Shown here piece by piece: positions 37,909 through 45,513 of a stretch of 64,000 nucleotides of DNA. Below the pieces are notes generated by a model. It was not told the origin of the DNA. It was given only the letters and a program-made list of their open reading frames with translations, and did not search any database. A program made the position numbers and the translations under genes. The DNA comes from Variovorax soli NBRC 106424 (GTDB lineage Bacteria > Pseudomonadota > Gammaproteobacteria > Burkholderiales > Burkholderiaceae_C). Numbering within the stretch: position 1 is the first letter of the stretch; each line of letters opens with the position of its first letter. The stretch lies in NCBI RefSeq assembly GCF_001591385.1, contig NZ_BCUU01000006.1:1-64000 (forward strand), in the 5' to 3' direction.

Positions 37909-38076
37909 ATGAACATCCTCATGCTCGCGGCTGTCGCCGCAGTCTTTATCGTGGTCGTCTCCAGCCTCGTGAAGGCGAAGGCGCCCCAATCCACTCAACC
38001 CGCCCCCGTGCAGCCTCTGCCTCCGGGCCTCGTAGAGCAGGACGGCCAACTGGTCCCGGGAACACCGGGCGCCTGA
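37909..38076 (+). CDS. small single-pass membrane protein
   Basis: A 55-residue protein: one N-terminal membrane helix (MNILMLAAVAAVFIVVVSSL) then a Pro-rich tail (APQSTQPAPVQPLPPGLVEQ). Its stop overlaps the next ATG (TGATG). The size and build recall small phage membrane proteins, without a specific match. It is too short for the usual length cut from its proper start. Confidence 0.5.
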   Translation: MNILMLAAVAAVFIVVVSSLVKAKAPQSTQPAPVQPLPPGLVEQDGQLVPGTPGA

Positions 38077-38744
38077 TGCCGGCCGGACTCATCATCTACG
38101 GCGACGGTGGGCAAATGCAGATCGACGGCTCGACGCCGATGGTCACGCTGCGCCGCTCGGGTGTCGTGGCGACCTCCGCAGTCAGCGGGGTTCCCAGCAT
38201 GTACACCGGGGCCCTGAGCGTCAATGGCGATGAGTTCGTCGCCTTCCGGCCCCAGGGCTTCAACTGGGGAACCATGTGGGGCAACGGTAATGGCCAAGCC
38301 CTGTTCGCCTCGACTGGCGGCCCTGTGGCCTTCGACTACTGGGTCTTCGGGCCGCACCAAGACTCCGGGATCAACTACGGTCTCCGGGTCTGGAACGAGA
38401 GCGGCGGGCTGATCTACGACACCGGCAGGCCCATGTGCAACGTGCTGGGCTCCCATGACGGCACAGGCGGCCCCACCTTCTGGGGCAACTCCAGCGTCGC
38501 TGTTGTGCCCAAGAACATCCACTGCTTCTTCGAGATCGGCGTGCCGCCGAACTACGTCGCGTCGTGGCAGCGTCAAACGATGGGTGGCGTCCAGATCAGC
38601 GGAAACCAGATCACGACCTCAAACCGCGTGATGGCCGCGAACGGGCCCACTGAATCCCCAATCGGCAAGACGACTCCTGACAGTTCCTGGACCAACAACC
38701 AGGACAACAGCTTCATGGTCGTGGGCTTGGACAACCTGTTCTAA
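38076..38744 (+). CDS. virion-motif protein (phage-like), 222 residues
   Basis: Begins AGLIIYGDGGQMQIDGSTPM and has a second copy of the same pattern at residues 102-125. It is Gly, Asn and aromatic rich, as tail and fibre proteins often are. It is coupled to the small membrane protein. Its stop codon lies in the third copy of the att core, and a strong GC-rich hairpin follows at about 38802-38831. No structural phage genes lie nearby. Confidence 0.6.
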   Translation: MPAGLIIYGDGGQMQIDGSTPMVTLRRSGVVATSAVSGVPSMYTGALSVNGDEFVAFRPQGFNWGTMWGNGNGQALFASTGGPVAFDYWVFGPHQDSGINYGLRVWNESGGLIYDTGRPMCNVLGSHDGTGGPTFWGNSSVAVVPKNIHCFFEIGVPPNYVASWQRQTMGGVQISGNQITTSNRVMAANGPTESPIGKTTPDSSWTNNQDNSFMVVGLDNLF

Positions 38745-38754
38745 GGCTCGTCAC
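38739..38754 (+). repeat. internal third copy of the att core
   Basis: TTCTAAGGCTCGTCAC is identical over 16 bases to the attR copy (45514-45529); 13 of these bases match attL. It overlaps the stop of the preceding gene. It divides the element into an 8.9-kb left part with the integrase and a 6.8-kb right part without one. Confidence 0.75.
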
Positions 38755-38859
38755 GGGCCCCCGCCGACAGATCGGCCCTCCTAACCCCCACGGTGCCCCC
38801 GCTCGCTTGCATGCCGAGTGGGGCCGCCGCATGAAACAACGCATGCCTGAAAGACTCCC

Positions 38860-39342
38860 ATGGATACCGAAAAACCCCGGCCCCTCGTGGCCCTCCCCCC
38901 GCCCTTTGACGGCCTCAAGGTCTACGCTGATTCGCCGGAATACGCTCACTGGATTGAAGCCAAGGAGGCTCAAGACTGGGGCAACAAGTTCCTGACCGAC
39001 ATCGAGACCGGCCAGGTCCAACAGGCCGAAGGAATTGCGCGGATCGACGCGTTCTTGGCAAAGGAGCCCTCCCAGGGGCTCAGCCAAATGGCACAAAGCC
39101 TGAGCTACATCCGCGCCTCCTACGCGGGCAACGCTGAAGTCCGATTGGGTCGGCATCTGATGGCCCTCCGTCGTCACCTAGACGCTCTCAACTACGTTGT
39201 GGGCGCTACGTCCTTCATGCCACGCCCTGATGACGAAGGCGGGTCTCCGCAGTACCGCCGCAATGTCGTACCCGATCATGCGCGTATCGCACAACGCGAG
39301 CGCCAGGCGCAAGAGTTGGACCGGCTCTCCCGCATCAGCTAA
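38860..39342 (+). CDS. hypothetical protein of the element
   Basis: A 160-residue mostly helical protein (KEAQDWGNKFLTDIETGQVQ near residue 35, RHLMALRRHLDALNYVVGAT near residue 98). No family recognised. It starts a run of plus-strand genes after the internal att copy. It lies 12 bp before the next start. Confidence 0.55.
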   Translation: MDTEKPRPLVALPPPFDGLKVYADSPEYAHWIEAKEAQDWGNKFLTDIETGQVQQAEGIARIDAFLAKEPSQGLSQMAQSLSYIRASYAGNAEVRLGRHLMALRRHLDALNYVVGATSFMPRPDDEGGSPQYRRNVVPDHARIAQRERQAQELDRLSRIS

Positions 39343-39354
39343 GGACCCCAGAAC

Positions 39355-39705
39355 ATGCAAACGATCTACACCAGCCGGGACGGCCGCCAGTTCGCCGACG
39401 CAGGGTCTCGCGACCGCTACGAGTCGTACCTCACCGAGCAATCCAAGCCACGAGGCGCCATCAACGCCGGCACCGTAGCCCAAGGTCGTCCCCTTGGTGG
39501 CCCGAGCCCCTGGGCCGCACCGACGCACAGCTACACCATCGGCGGCTCCGGCGGCACTCTGCCGGTGGATCACTACCGCCGAGCTGGCGAGAGCCGAGAG
39601 CGTGCAGCCGACCGGCTTGCGCACGCGGCCGATCAATTCGAGGTCATCAAAGGCCGCGCTGTGCGCGTGCGTGACGACCACGGCCGCCCCCTTGGCCCTC
39701 TGTAG
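39355..39705 (+). CDS. hypothetical protein of the element
   Basis: A 116-residue protein with a Gly/Pro-rich centre and a charged C-terminus (RRAGESRERAADRLAHAADQ). No domain recognised. Closely spaced after the previous gene. Confidence 0.5.
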   Translation: MQTIYTSRDGRQFADAGSRDRYESYLTEQSKPRGAINAGTVAQGRPLGGPSPWAAPTHSYTIGGSGGTLPVDHYRRAGESRERAADRLAHAADQFEVIKGRAVRVRDDHGRPLGPL

Positions 39706-39769
39706 GCCACGCGGCCATCGCTGTGCTCGCGCAGCTTCCCTTCCCACCAACAACTAAAGACCCTGAAAC

Positions 39770-40000
39770 ATGACCACCATCAACCTGACCACCGCCACCT
39801 ACGAAGGCCAGAACACGGCCTCCGCCCCGATCACCAAGTACATCGCTGTGGTGAACCGCACCAGCGGATTTGTTCACGCGCTGGAGACGGACGCCGACAC
39901 GTACCGCCCCAGCTACGGCATCGAAGTGGACCGCATCGAGTACCCCGTCGAACTGGGCATCGTGCCCCAGGTCGGCCAGCCTGCCCCGCCCCTGAACTGA
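39770..40000 (+). CDS. hypothetical protein of the element
   Basis: A 76-residue beta-rich protein (ITKYIAVVNRTSGFVHALET) ending in a Pro-rich tail. Unknown family. A weak GC hairpin (CCCCGC/GCGGGG) at 40016-40036 follows. Confidence 0.5.
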   Translation: MTTINLTTATYEGQNTASAPITKYIAVVNRTSGFVHALETDADTYRPSYGIEVDRIEYPVELGIVPQVGQPAPPLN

Positions 40001-40074
40001 CATAGCAGTCCGCGTCCCCGCAGCGTCATCGCGGGGCCTCTCATCTATCGCCCGGCTCCCTGGGTGCCATCCCC

Positions 40075-40539
40075 ATGACTCACCCTGATTCGCTGGACGC
40101 GGAGGCGCCCGGTGTCTCTGCGCTCGTCCGTCGTCCTCGGGGGCGCCCGGCGAAGACGCACGACAACCGAGCAGTCCGCGCCTGGCTCCTTACCTACTGG
40201 GACTGCAGCGACTTCCGGGTTGCCAATCGGCGCGGCGACGACGTGCTGGTAGGCGTAGCCAGTGCGCGAAGCGAGAAGGACACGGGACGCGGCCTAAGCG
40301 TCCGGCGCCTGTTCAACGTCCTGCGCTCGCTGGACGAACTCAGCGCCTCGGGTGTTGCAGACCGCCTGCAATGCGCGAAGTCCACCGCTGCGGCCTACAG
40401 CCTCGCGGCTCGGGTAGCTAGTCGCTTCCTAGAACCGCTTGCGCTCCACGGCCCGAAAGGCGAACTGGTCCTCGGAGGCGGCTTCGACTACGCCGTCCCC
40501 GACGACTTCGGCGCCGACCACCGGCCGCAATTTATCTAA
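40075..40539 (+). CDS. hypothetical protein with AT-hook-like N-terminus
   Basis: A 154-residue protein. RRPRGRPAKTH near residue 19 resembles an AT hook (R-GRP). The segment ELSASGVADRLQCAKSTAAA, then YSLAARVASRFL, reads as a helix-turn-helix. It may be the DNA-binding regulator of the right half of the element; this is inference. Confidence 0.5.
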   Translation: MTHPDSLDAEAPGVSALVRRPRGRPAKTHDNRAVRAWLLTYWDCSDFRVANRRGDDVLVGVASARSEKDTGRGLSVRRLFNVLRSLDELSASGVADRLQCAKSTAAAYSLAARVASRFLEPLALHGPKGELVLGGGFDYAVPDDFGADHRPQFI

Positions 40540-40557
40540 CCTTATTAAGGGGACACG

Positions 40558-41043
40558 ATGTCCACGAGCAACGACCACCAGACCGTAACCATCGAAGCTC
40601 CAGCATGGCTGGACGACCCCAAGGCCATTCAGTTCCTTCATGCCCTCAAGCTGGACCCTGATCGGCTTTGCCTGGAGGAGGATGGGCTTCTTCATTGCTG
40701 CCGCCAAGGGAGCGACGAGACGCACCCTGCGCCCGTAGAGACTCTCCTGGCAGCCGCCGGGATTCTCAAGACGGAGCCCGTTGTGGTCGCAAAGGAGGAG
40801 AAGCCAGAAGCCCCCTCATCCAAGACCTGCAGAACCTGCGAGACCACGAAGCCCCTTAGCTCCTTTCGCAAGCACACCGGCATGGCTGATGGCTACATGT
40901 CCAACTGCATGACGTGTCAGGTCAGGGCCCGTAGGGCCCGCAAGGCCGCCTTTGAGGCCAGCGCTGCACTTGTCGGCAAGACAAGCGCCCCGAGACCCGG
41001 GGGACGCCTGGACACCTTCCTAAAGACCGGTCGGGCACGTTGA
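40558..41043 (+). CDS. zinc-finger-like protein of the element
   Basis: A 161-residue protein with the finger CRTCETTKPLSSFRKH followed by MADGYMSNCMTCQVRARRAR (C-x2-C-x-KP-x3-F ... C-x2-C, about residues 90-125). This pattern occurs in phage and plasmid proteins near endonuclease genes. The N-terminal 85 residues are unrelated to anything recognised. It lies 10 bp before the BRO-N gene. Confidence 0.6.
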   Translation: MSTSNDHQTVTIEAPAWLDDPKAIQFLHALKLDPDRLCLEEDGLLHCCRQGSDETHPAPVETLLAAAGILKTEPVVVAKEEKPEAPSSKTCRTCETTKPLSSFRKHTGMADGYMSNCMTCQVRARRARKAAFEASAALVGKTSAPRPGGRLDTFLKTGRAR

Positions 41044-41053
41044 TTCGCCACCC

Positions 41054-41713
41054 ATGAAACTGCTTCCCTTCACCTTCGATAGCTCCACCGTCCGCACCAT
41101 CCTGCGCGATGGTGAGCCGTGGTTTCACGCGGCCGACGTGTGCGCCGCCATGGGCCACAGCAACCCGTCCGATGCAGTAAAGACGCATGTGGACGAACAG
41201 GACCAAGCCTCAGTTTCCTTAGGCTTGCCCGGTAGTCCGCCGACTTTCGTGAATGAGTCCGGCCTCTACGCGCTGGTCTTTGGATCAACCGTCCCCGGTG
41301 CCCGCAGATTCCGCCGCTGGGTGACTGACGAGGTCATCCCGAGCATCCGCAAGAGCGGCGGTTACGGTCTCCCGGAGACCATGCGGGCCTACTTGGACGA
41401 TCTGCACGCCCGACTGACCGAGGCCGACCGTATGACCGAGCGGGCAACTGACCGTATCGCCCTCGCTGGACGATTCACCGCAAGCGGCGAGCGAAAGAAG
41501 GCCGAGGCAATTGCTTCCGCCGCTGAGCAGCTTGGCCTAGACCCCTTGCTGGTCGCGCAAGCGCATCAAACAAACGCGCTGGATGTCATGGCTACTGTCG
41601 TGGGCGATCCCCGCGCCATTGAGCAACGCAAGCAAATTGCAGCGGACACTGCGGCCCGTGCTGCACTCCTGGCGCCGGCCAAGAAGACCGCCCGGCGGAA
41701 GGCCAAGCGATGA
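41054..41713 (+). CDS. BRO family N-terminal domain protein (phage antirepressor-like)
   Basis: A 219-residue protein. Residues 1-100 are a BRO-N domain: TFDSSTVRTILRDGEPWFHA, then ADVCAAMGHSNPSDAV, FVNESGLYALVFGSTVPGAR and RFRRWVTDEVIPSIRKSGGY. The C-terminal part is helical and very basic (KKTARRKAKR). BRO-N proteins are common DNA-binding antirepressors in phages. It overlaps the next gene (ATGA). Confidence 0.85.
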   Translation: MKLLPFTFDSSTVRTILRDGEPWFHAADVCAAMGHSNPSDAVKTHVDEQDQASVSLGLPGSPPTFVNESGLYALVFGSTVPGARRFRRWVTDEVIPSIRKSGGYGLPETMRAYLDDLHARLTEADRMTERATDRIALAGRFTASGERKKAEAIASAAEQLGLDPLLVAQAHQTNALDVMATVVGDPRAIEQRKQIAADTAARAALLAPAKKTARRKAKR

Positions 41714-42051
41714 GCGCCTACCGCAAGCCCCTCGGGGCCGCCCATGATGAGCCTAGGACCGCGCGGGCGGCCCAACTCGCCCCCGTAAGTCCCTGGGCCT
41801 CCGAGCGGCCTCCCCAGGCCCATGAGGTCCCCGAGCGCAACAAGCGCGATGCAGTGCAGGAGGTCATGCGACGGACAGCCTATCGTGACCCCAGGGGCGC
41901 CGTGAATGCCGTGAATGCCGCGTACCACTTGCTTGCCTTGAAGGGCCCGGGGTACGTCCCGAGCGCTGAGGAACTGGCCGAGAAGGTCCTGAGCACCTGG
42001 GGCGAAGCGATCAACCAGTCACCCGGTACATCTCCAGTACGCGCCAGATGA
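41710..42051 (+). CDS. hypothetical protein coupled to the BRO-N gene
   Basis: A 113-residue protein that overlaps the BRO-N gene by 4 bp. A disordered start is followed by a helical half (RNKRDAVQEVMRRTAYRDPR). Its 3' end overlaps the end of the convergent membrane-protein gene by 41 bp. Unknown function. Confidence 0.5.
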   Translation: MSAYRKPLGAAHDEPRTARAAQLAPVSPWASERPPQAHEVPERNKRDAVQEVMRRTAYRDPRGAVNAVNAAYHLLALKGPGYVPSAEELAEKVLSTWGEAINQSPGTSPVRAR

Positions 42052-42463
42052 TGAAGAAGACAGCGCCAGCCAGCAGCATCCGAAGCTGCCATGCACTGGC
42101 GCTGCCGGACTCCTTCGATAGCCTGTCCATCGCCTGTCGTACACCTTGCTTGGCTGCGCCGACTAGCTGAGGGTGGCCGGGCTGTTGCGGGTGACTGCCC
42201 TGCTGAAGCTGCAAATAGTCGAAGTTCGCCATCAGGATGCCCTGCGCACGATCAACGGCCCGAAGGCCAAACCAGAAGCTCAACGCCCAGCAAACTACGG
42301 CAAGTCCAACGGAAATCAGCCACCACGATAGCGGAAGCCCTTCCGTCTTTTGTACGGCGAAGCCGATGGACGCGCCGGATGCAGCCAGAAGGAAGTACGT
42401 GTACTTGTCCTGGCTGGCTGTGTGGAGCTTGTGAAGTTCGGAGATGTTTTGGTCGAGTGCCAT
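42011..42463 (-). CDS. hypothetical membrane protein of the element
   Basis: A 150-residue protein with two membrane helices near residues 22-38 and 47-68 and a third near 127-143; the region between is soluble and helical. The layout is like SLATT/S-4TM-type effectors of defence systems, but the match is by topology only. It is convergent with the previous gene. Confidence 0.55.
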   Translation of the reverse strand: MALDQNISELHKLHTASQDKYTYFLLAASGASIGFAVQKTEGLPLSWWLISVGLAVVCWALSFWFGLRAVDRAQGILMANFDYLQLQQGSHPQQPGHPQLVGAAKQGVRQAMDRLSKESGSASAWQLRMLLAGAVFFIIWRVLEMYRVTG

Positions 42464-42611
42464 TCCTGAGCCCTTCGGGGAAGGCCCGAGGTTAGCGAAT
42501 CGATCAGAACCCGGACTCGAAAATCAACGAGAAATTCCAGAGCAGTGCCTGCGGCCCGCCGCCTGCCTGCCAGGCCCCCCGTGGGGGTGGGGTCTCCTGG
42601 CTGCAGACGCG

Positions 42612-42635
42612 AAAAAGCCGGCGCTCAGGCCGGCT
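42612..42635 (-). terminator. intrinsic terminator of the serine recombinase gene
   Basis: On the minus strand AGCCGGC, loop CTGAGC, GCCGGCT then TTTTT, starting 28 bp after the recombinase stop. Confidence 0.8.
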
Positions 42636-42663
42636 CGGGGGTCGTCGGGAGACCTGGCGCCCG

Positions 42664-43245
42664 CTATGCGCCCAGGCTGTCCCTGGCCCGCATGATGGTC
42701 TGCCGGCTGGTGCCCATGGCCCTAGCGATGGCTGCGATTGCCTCGCCTGCTGCGAGTCGCTGGGCAACCTCCTGCACCTGGGCAGCCGAGAGGGCCGAGG
42801 GGCGCCCCAGGGCCTTCCCTTCTGCCTTGGCACGCGCTAGGCCCGCCTGGGTCCGCTCCACCAGCAAGTCCCGCTCGAACTCCGCCACGGCCGCAATCAC
42901 GCCCATGGTCATCTTCCCGGCTGGGCTGGTCAGGTCCACGCCACCCAGGGCCAGGCAGTGAACACGGATACCCAAGCCGCTCAGGGCCTCCACGGTTGCC
43001 CGCACGTCCATAGCGTTCCGCCCCAGGCGGTCCAGCTTCGTAACCACCAGCACGTCCCCGGCCTCCATCTTGTCCAGCAGCCTGGAGAACCCAGGGCGCT
43101 CCGAGGTCGGCACGGAGCCCGAGACGGTCTCGGTGATGGCCCGAGATGGCTGGATGGCAAAGCCGGCCTGGGCTATCTCCTGAAGCTGGTTAGCGGTGGT
43201 CTGCTCTGAGGTCGAGACGCGGCAGTAGGCGAAGACACGGGACAC
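42664..43245 (-). CDS. serine recombinase (resolvase/invertase family)
   Basis: A 193-residue small serine recombinase. Nucleophile Ser11 is in YCRVSTSEQ; the arginines of the active site are in [11 protein letters not shown]; the E-helix follows [12 protein letters not shown]. The C-terminal HTH is [20 protein letters not shown]. No transposase gene is nearby, so it is probably a cointegrate or DNA-inversion enzyme in the element. Direct repeats that could form its site lie upstream at 43310-43358. Confidence 0.92.
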   Translation of the reverse strand: MSRVFAYCRVSTSEQTTANQLQEIAQAGFAIQPSRAITETVSGSVPTSERPGFSRLLDKMEAGDVLVVTKLDRLGRNAMDVRATVEALSGLGIRVHCLALGGVDLTSPAGKMTMGVIAAVAEFERDLLVERTQAGLARAKAEGKALGRPSALSAAQVQEVAQRLAAGEAIAAIARAMGTSRQTIMRARDSLGA

Positions 43246-43309
43246 AGCGACTCCTGTACGAAAAGGGAGTCCGAATTGTGCGGCCTGTACTGAATGCCGT
43301 CAAGCTAGT

Positions 43310-43358
43310 TTTTGGACACTGCCGCCGCCACTGTCCGTAATCGGTCGATTTTGGACAC
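43310..43358. repeat. direct repeats upstream of the recombinase (possible res site)
   Basis: TTTTGGACAC occurs at 43310-43319 and 43349-43358 in the same orientation, with a partial inverted TGTCC between. It lies 65 bp upstream of the recombinase start and 26 bp before the next plus-strand gene, where a res or autoregulatory site would be expected. Confidence 0.45.
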
Positions 43359-43383
43359 ATGCCTGTCGAACTAACATGGTTGC

Positions 43384-43674
43384 ATGCCGTACAGACAAAT
43401 CCTGATCCAGACCTATCGAGCTTTCGGGGAGCCGTCTGCTCATTCCGTCCGCGCCCGGCCTGTGGCAGGACAAGGCCTCGACGCCGGAATGCACGTCGAA
43501 TGCTCATCAAAGATGCGCAACGCTCATCCCGTTGGGACGTTCTTTGTGGTTCGCGCGAAGGTGACCAACAGAGAAGACGGCCCCAGCTTCCTCTACACGT
43601 CCTGGCAGTGGCCTTACAAGGTGTTGGACGCGGCCCGAGCGAAAGCCTTCATTGAAGAAGGCGGTTGGCGATAG
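43384..43674 (+). CDS. hypothetical protein of the element
   Basis: A 96-residue protein (VGTFFVVRAKVTNREDGPSF, then LYTSWQWPYKVLD). Compact beta-rich sequence without a known family. It sits between the recombination repeats and a 226-bp stretch (43675-43900) where nothing else was seen. Confidence 0.5.
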   Translation: MPYRQILIQTYRAFGEPSAHSVRARPVAGQGLDAGMHVECSSKMRNAHPVGTFFVVRAKVTNREDGPSFLYTSWQWPYKVLDAARAKAFIEEGGWR

Positions 43675-43900
43675 CGATCCCTCGATCCCAGGAGGGCGCA
43701 AACGCCCCAGGAGCCGCGCAGCCCTCCCGGCGCACCCTTGGCCCTCCTTGATCGCTTCGGCGACTCTGCCAGGCCCCTATTGCCTCCCACGAACACGCTC
43801 GCCAGCACGTCTGCGCCTGCGGTTCGCGCCCGGCCGGACCTTCAGGCCGGATCACGGCAAACCTAGAAATTTCCTAGCTTTGCCCTTCACTGCCCCTTCC

Positions 43901-44458
43901 ATGATTGATCCTCGAATCCCACCCATGACTCACCGGGTCTGCAAAGGACCCTGCGCCCGCCTGCTTGCCCTGTCGCCCGAGAACTGGCCCGTAAAGCGCG
44001 GGAAGGGCCGCTATCCCTGGCAGCCCAGCTACTACCGGCCGTTGTGCCACGAGTGCCAGCGGGGCCACCTGAGGGCCCTGCGAGACTCCAAGCGGCCCCA
44101 GGACAACGCAAAGCGCACGGTGCGCCGCCGGGCCATGCGCGAGGCCGTCAAGGGCTCCCTAGGGATGACAGAGGCCCGCATCCGGGCCAGCCGGGCGCAA
44201 GACGCCGCAAAAGAGGCCGAGCTGCTGCGCCGCCGCCAGCTCAAGGCCGAGGCGAAGCGTGCGTTGTATCGCCCCTACGACCCCAACATGGACGGCATCA
44301 AGCGGCGCATCCTTGAGACGACGAGGGCGGCATGGGCGAAGCGGTCTCGGCGGGGCTTGGAGATGGCCCGGGAGTCCAGGGGGGCGCAGGAGCCCAGGGA
44401 GGTCTTGGACTACGCCGCGAGGCTTGAAGAGATGCGACGAAGGCACCGGGGCGCGTGA
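43901..44458 (+). CDS. Cys-rich basic protein of the element
   Basis: A 185-residue protein. The N-terminal part has CKGPC and CHEC about 36 residues apart with Trp and Tyr between them, a finger of the same general type as those in the 37032 and 40558 genes. The rest is a long basic helix (about residues 68-160, many Arg, Lys and Ala). An ATG 24 bp downstream (MTHRVCKG) is a possible alternative start. Possibly RNA- or DNA-binding. Confidence 0.6.
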   Translation: MIDPRIPPMTHRVCKGPCARLLALSPENWPVKRGKGRYPWQPSYYRPLCHECQRGHLRALRDSKRPQDNAKRTVRRRAMREAVKGSLGMTEARIRASRAQDAAKEAELLRRRQLKAEAKRALYRPYDPNMDGIKRRILETTRAAWAKRSRRGLEMARESRGAQEPREVLDYAARLEEMRRRHRGA

Positions 44459-44540
44459 GAGGGGCCGCCGCCCGCCGAATATGATGTATCCGGAGAAGAG
44501 AGACGCTAACCCTTTCGCCCCGACGTAGGGAAGAACAACA

Positions 44541-45404
44541 ATGCCCACATGCTTTGTCATGCAGCCGTTTGACGGCGCAGCCTTCGATTCGCGCTATCGC
44601 GAGGTGTACGCGCCGGCCATCGTCGCAGCCGGACTGGAGCCCTATCGGGTTGACCAAGACCCGAAAGTGAGCATCCCAATTCAGGACATCGAGCGAGGGA
44701 TTCGGCAGGCACATATTTGCTTGGCCGAAATCACGACGGACAACCCAAACGTCTGGTTTGAGCTTGGCTACGCGATTGCCTGCGGGAAAGAGGTCGTCCT
44801 GATCTGTTCGGATCAGCGCACATCGAAGTTCCCGTTCGACGTGCAACACCGCACCATCATCAAGTACGCCACGAGTTCCCCGAGCGACTTCGAAGCGCTG
44901 AAGACGAACATCACAGCCAAGATTCAGGCATTCGTCGAAAAGGCCGAGGCCCTAGGGAACGTGTCCGAGATAACACAGTTGGCGGCGCCGAGTGAGGGAT
45001 TCGCAGATCACGAAGTAGTTGCCATTGCTGCAGTCGTGCAGAACCTTATGCACGCGGAGGATCACGCGACAGGATGGCAGATTCAGAGAGACATGGAGGC
45101 CAGCGGTTACACCCGAATCGCGTGCAACTTCGCGCTCAAGGCCCTGGAGCGGCGCGAGTTCCTCACCACCCGCCGTTACGAAGACGAAGCAGGCGAAAGC
45201 TACCTGGGCTATCACCTGACTACAAGCGGATGGGATTGGGTGCTGGCGAACCAAGATCGATTCGCGCTCCGCACCACCCCGCCCCGTCCACCTGCCTCCA
45301 GCTTCACCGTCGCCCGTCGTTCCTTGCCGTCCGCGCCCGCACCGGCTCCGGTTCAGGCTAAGAAAACGGCATTTGACGACATGGACGACGACATTCCGTT
45401 CTAG
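44541..45404 (+). CDS. deoxyribosyltransferase/TIR-like protein with SSB-type C-terminal tip
   Basis: A 287-residue protein in three parts. Residues 1-130 match the nucleoside 2-deoxyribosyltransferase/TIR-like fold: CFVMQPFDGAAFDSRY, the PYRVDQDP loop and NPNVWFELGYAIACGKEV with E74 as the likely catalytic acid. Residues 155-235 look like a winged-helix domain (GWQIQRDMEASGY to HLTTSGWDWVL). Residues 240-276 are a Pro/Ala/Ser-rich linker. The last 11 residues, AFDDMDDDIPF, copy the acidic tip of SSB (DDDIPF). SSB tips recruit RecQ, PriA, RecO and others. It is the last gene before attR, transcribed toward it. A defence effector that senses or joins the replication machinery is inferred, not shown. 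Confidence 0.8.
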   Translation: MPTCFVMQPFDGAAFDSRYREVYAPAIVAAGLEPYRVDQDPKVSIPIQDIERGIRQAHICLAEITTDNPNVWFELGYAIACGKEVVLICSDQRTSKFPFDVQHRTIIKYATSSPSDFEALKTNITAKIQAFVEKAEALGNVSEITQLAAPSEGFADHEVVAIAAVVQNLMHAEDHATGWQIQRDMEASGYTRIACNFALKALERREFLTTRRYEDEAGESYLGYHLTTSGWDWVLANQDRFALRTTPPRPPASSFTVARRSLPSAPAPAPVQAKKTAFDDMDDDIPF

Positions 45405-45445
45405 GGCCCGCGGTCCGTTCTTGCGGCCTCTGCTACCATCCGAGT

Positions 45446-45460
45446 AGGTGTGCACCTGAC
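45446..45460 (+). repeat. right subterminal repeat (possible integrase arm site)
   Basis: AGGTGTGCACCTGAC, identical to 29938-29952, 57 bp before attR core. Confidence 0.55.
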
Positions 45461-45490
45461 GTGCCACCCGGACGGTGTCAACTGTCTGAT

Positions 45491-45502
45491 TTCCCTAGGG
45501 AA
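45491..45502. repeat. 12-bp palindrome beside attR
   Basis: TTCCCTAGGGAA is a perfect palindrome 14 bp left of the attR core. It is not present at attL, so it could be a P-arm site for integrase or a host factor. Confidence 0.4.
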
Positions 45503-45513
45503 TCGGGTCCTTC

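Noticed and set aside
42664-43358. A Tn3-family transposon
   Set aside because: The recombinase resembles a resolvase but there is no transposase gene and no 38-bp terminal inverted repeats were seen.
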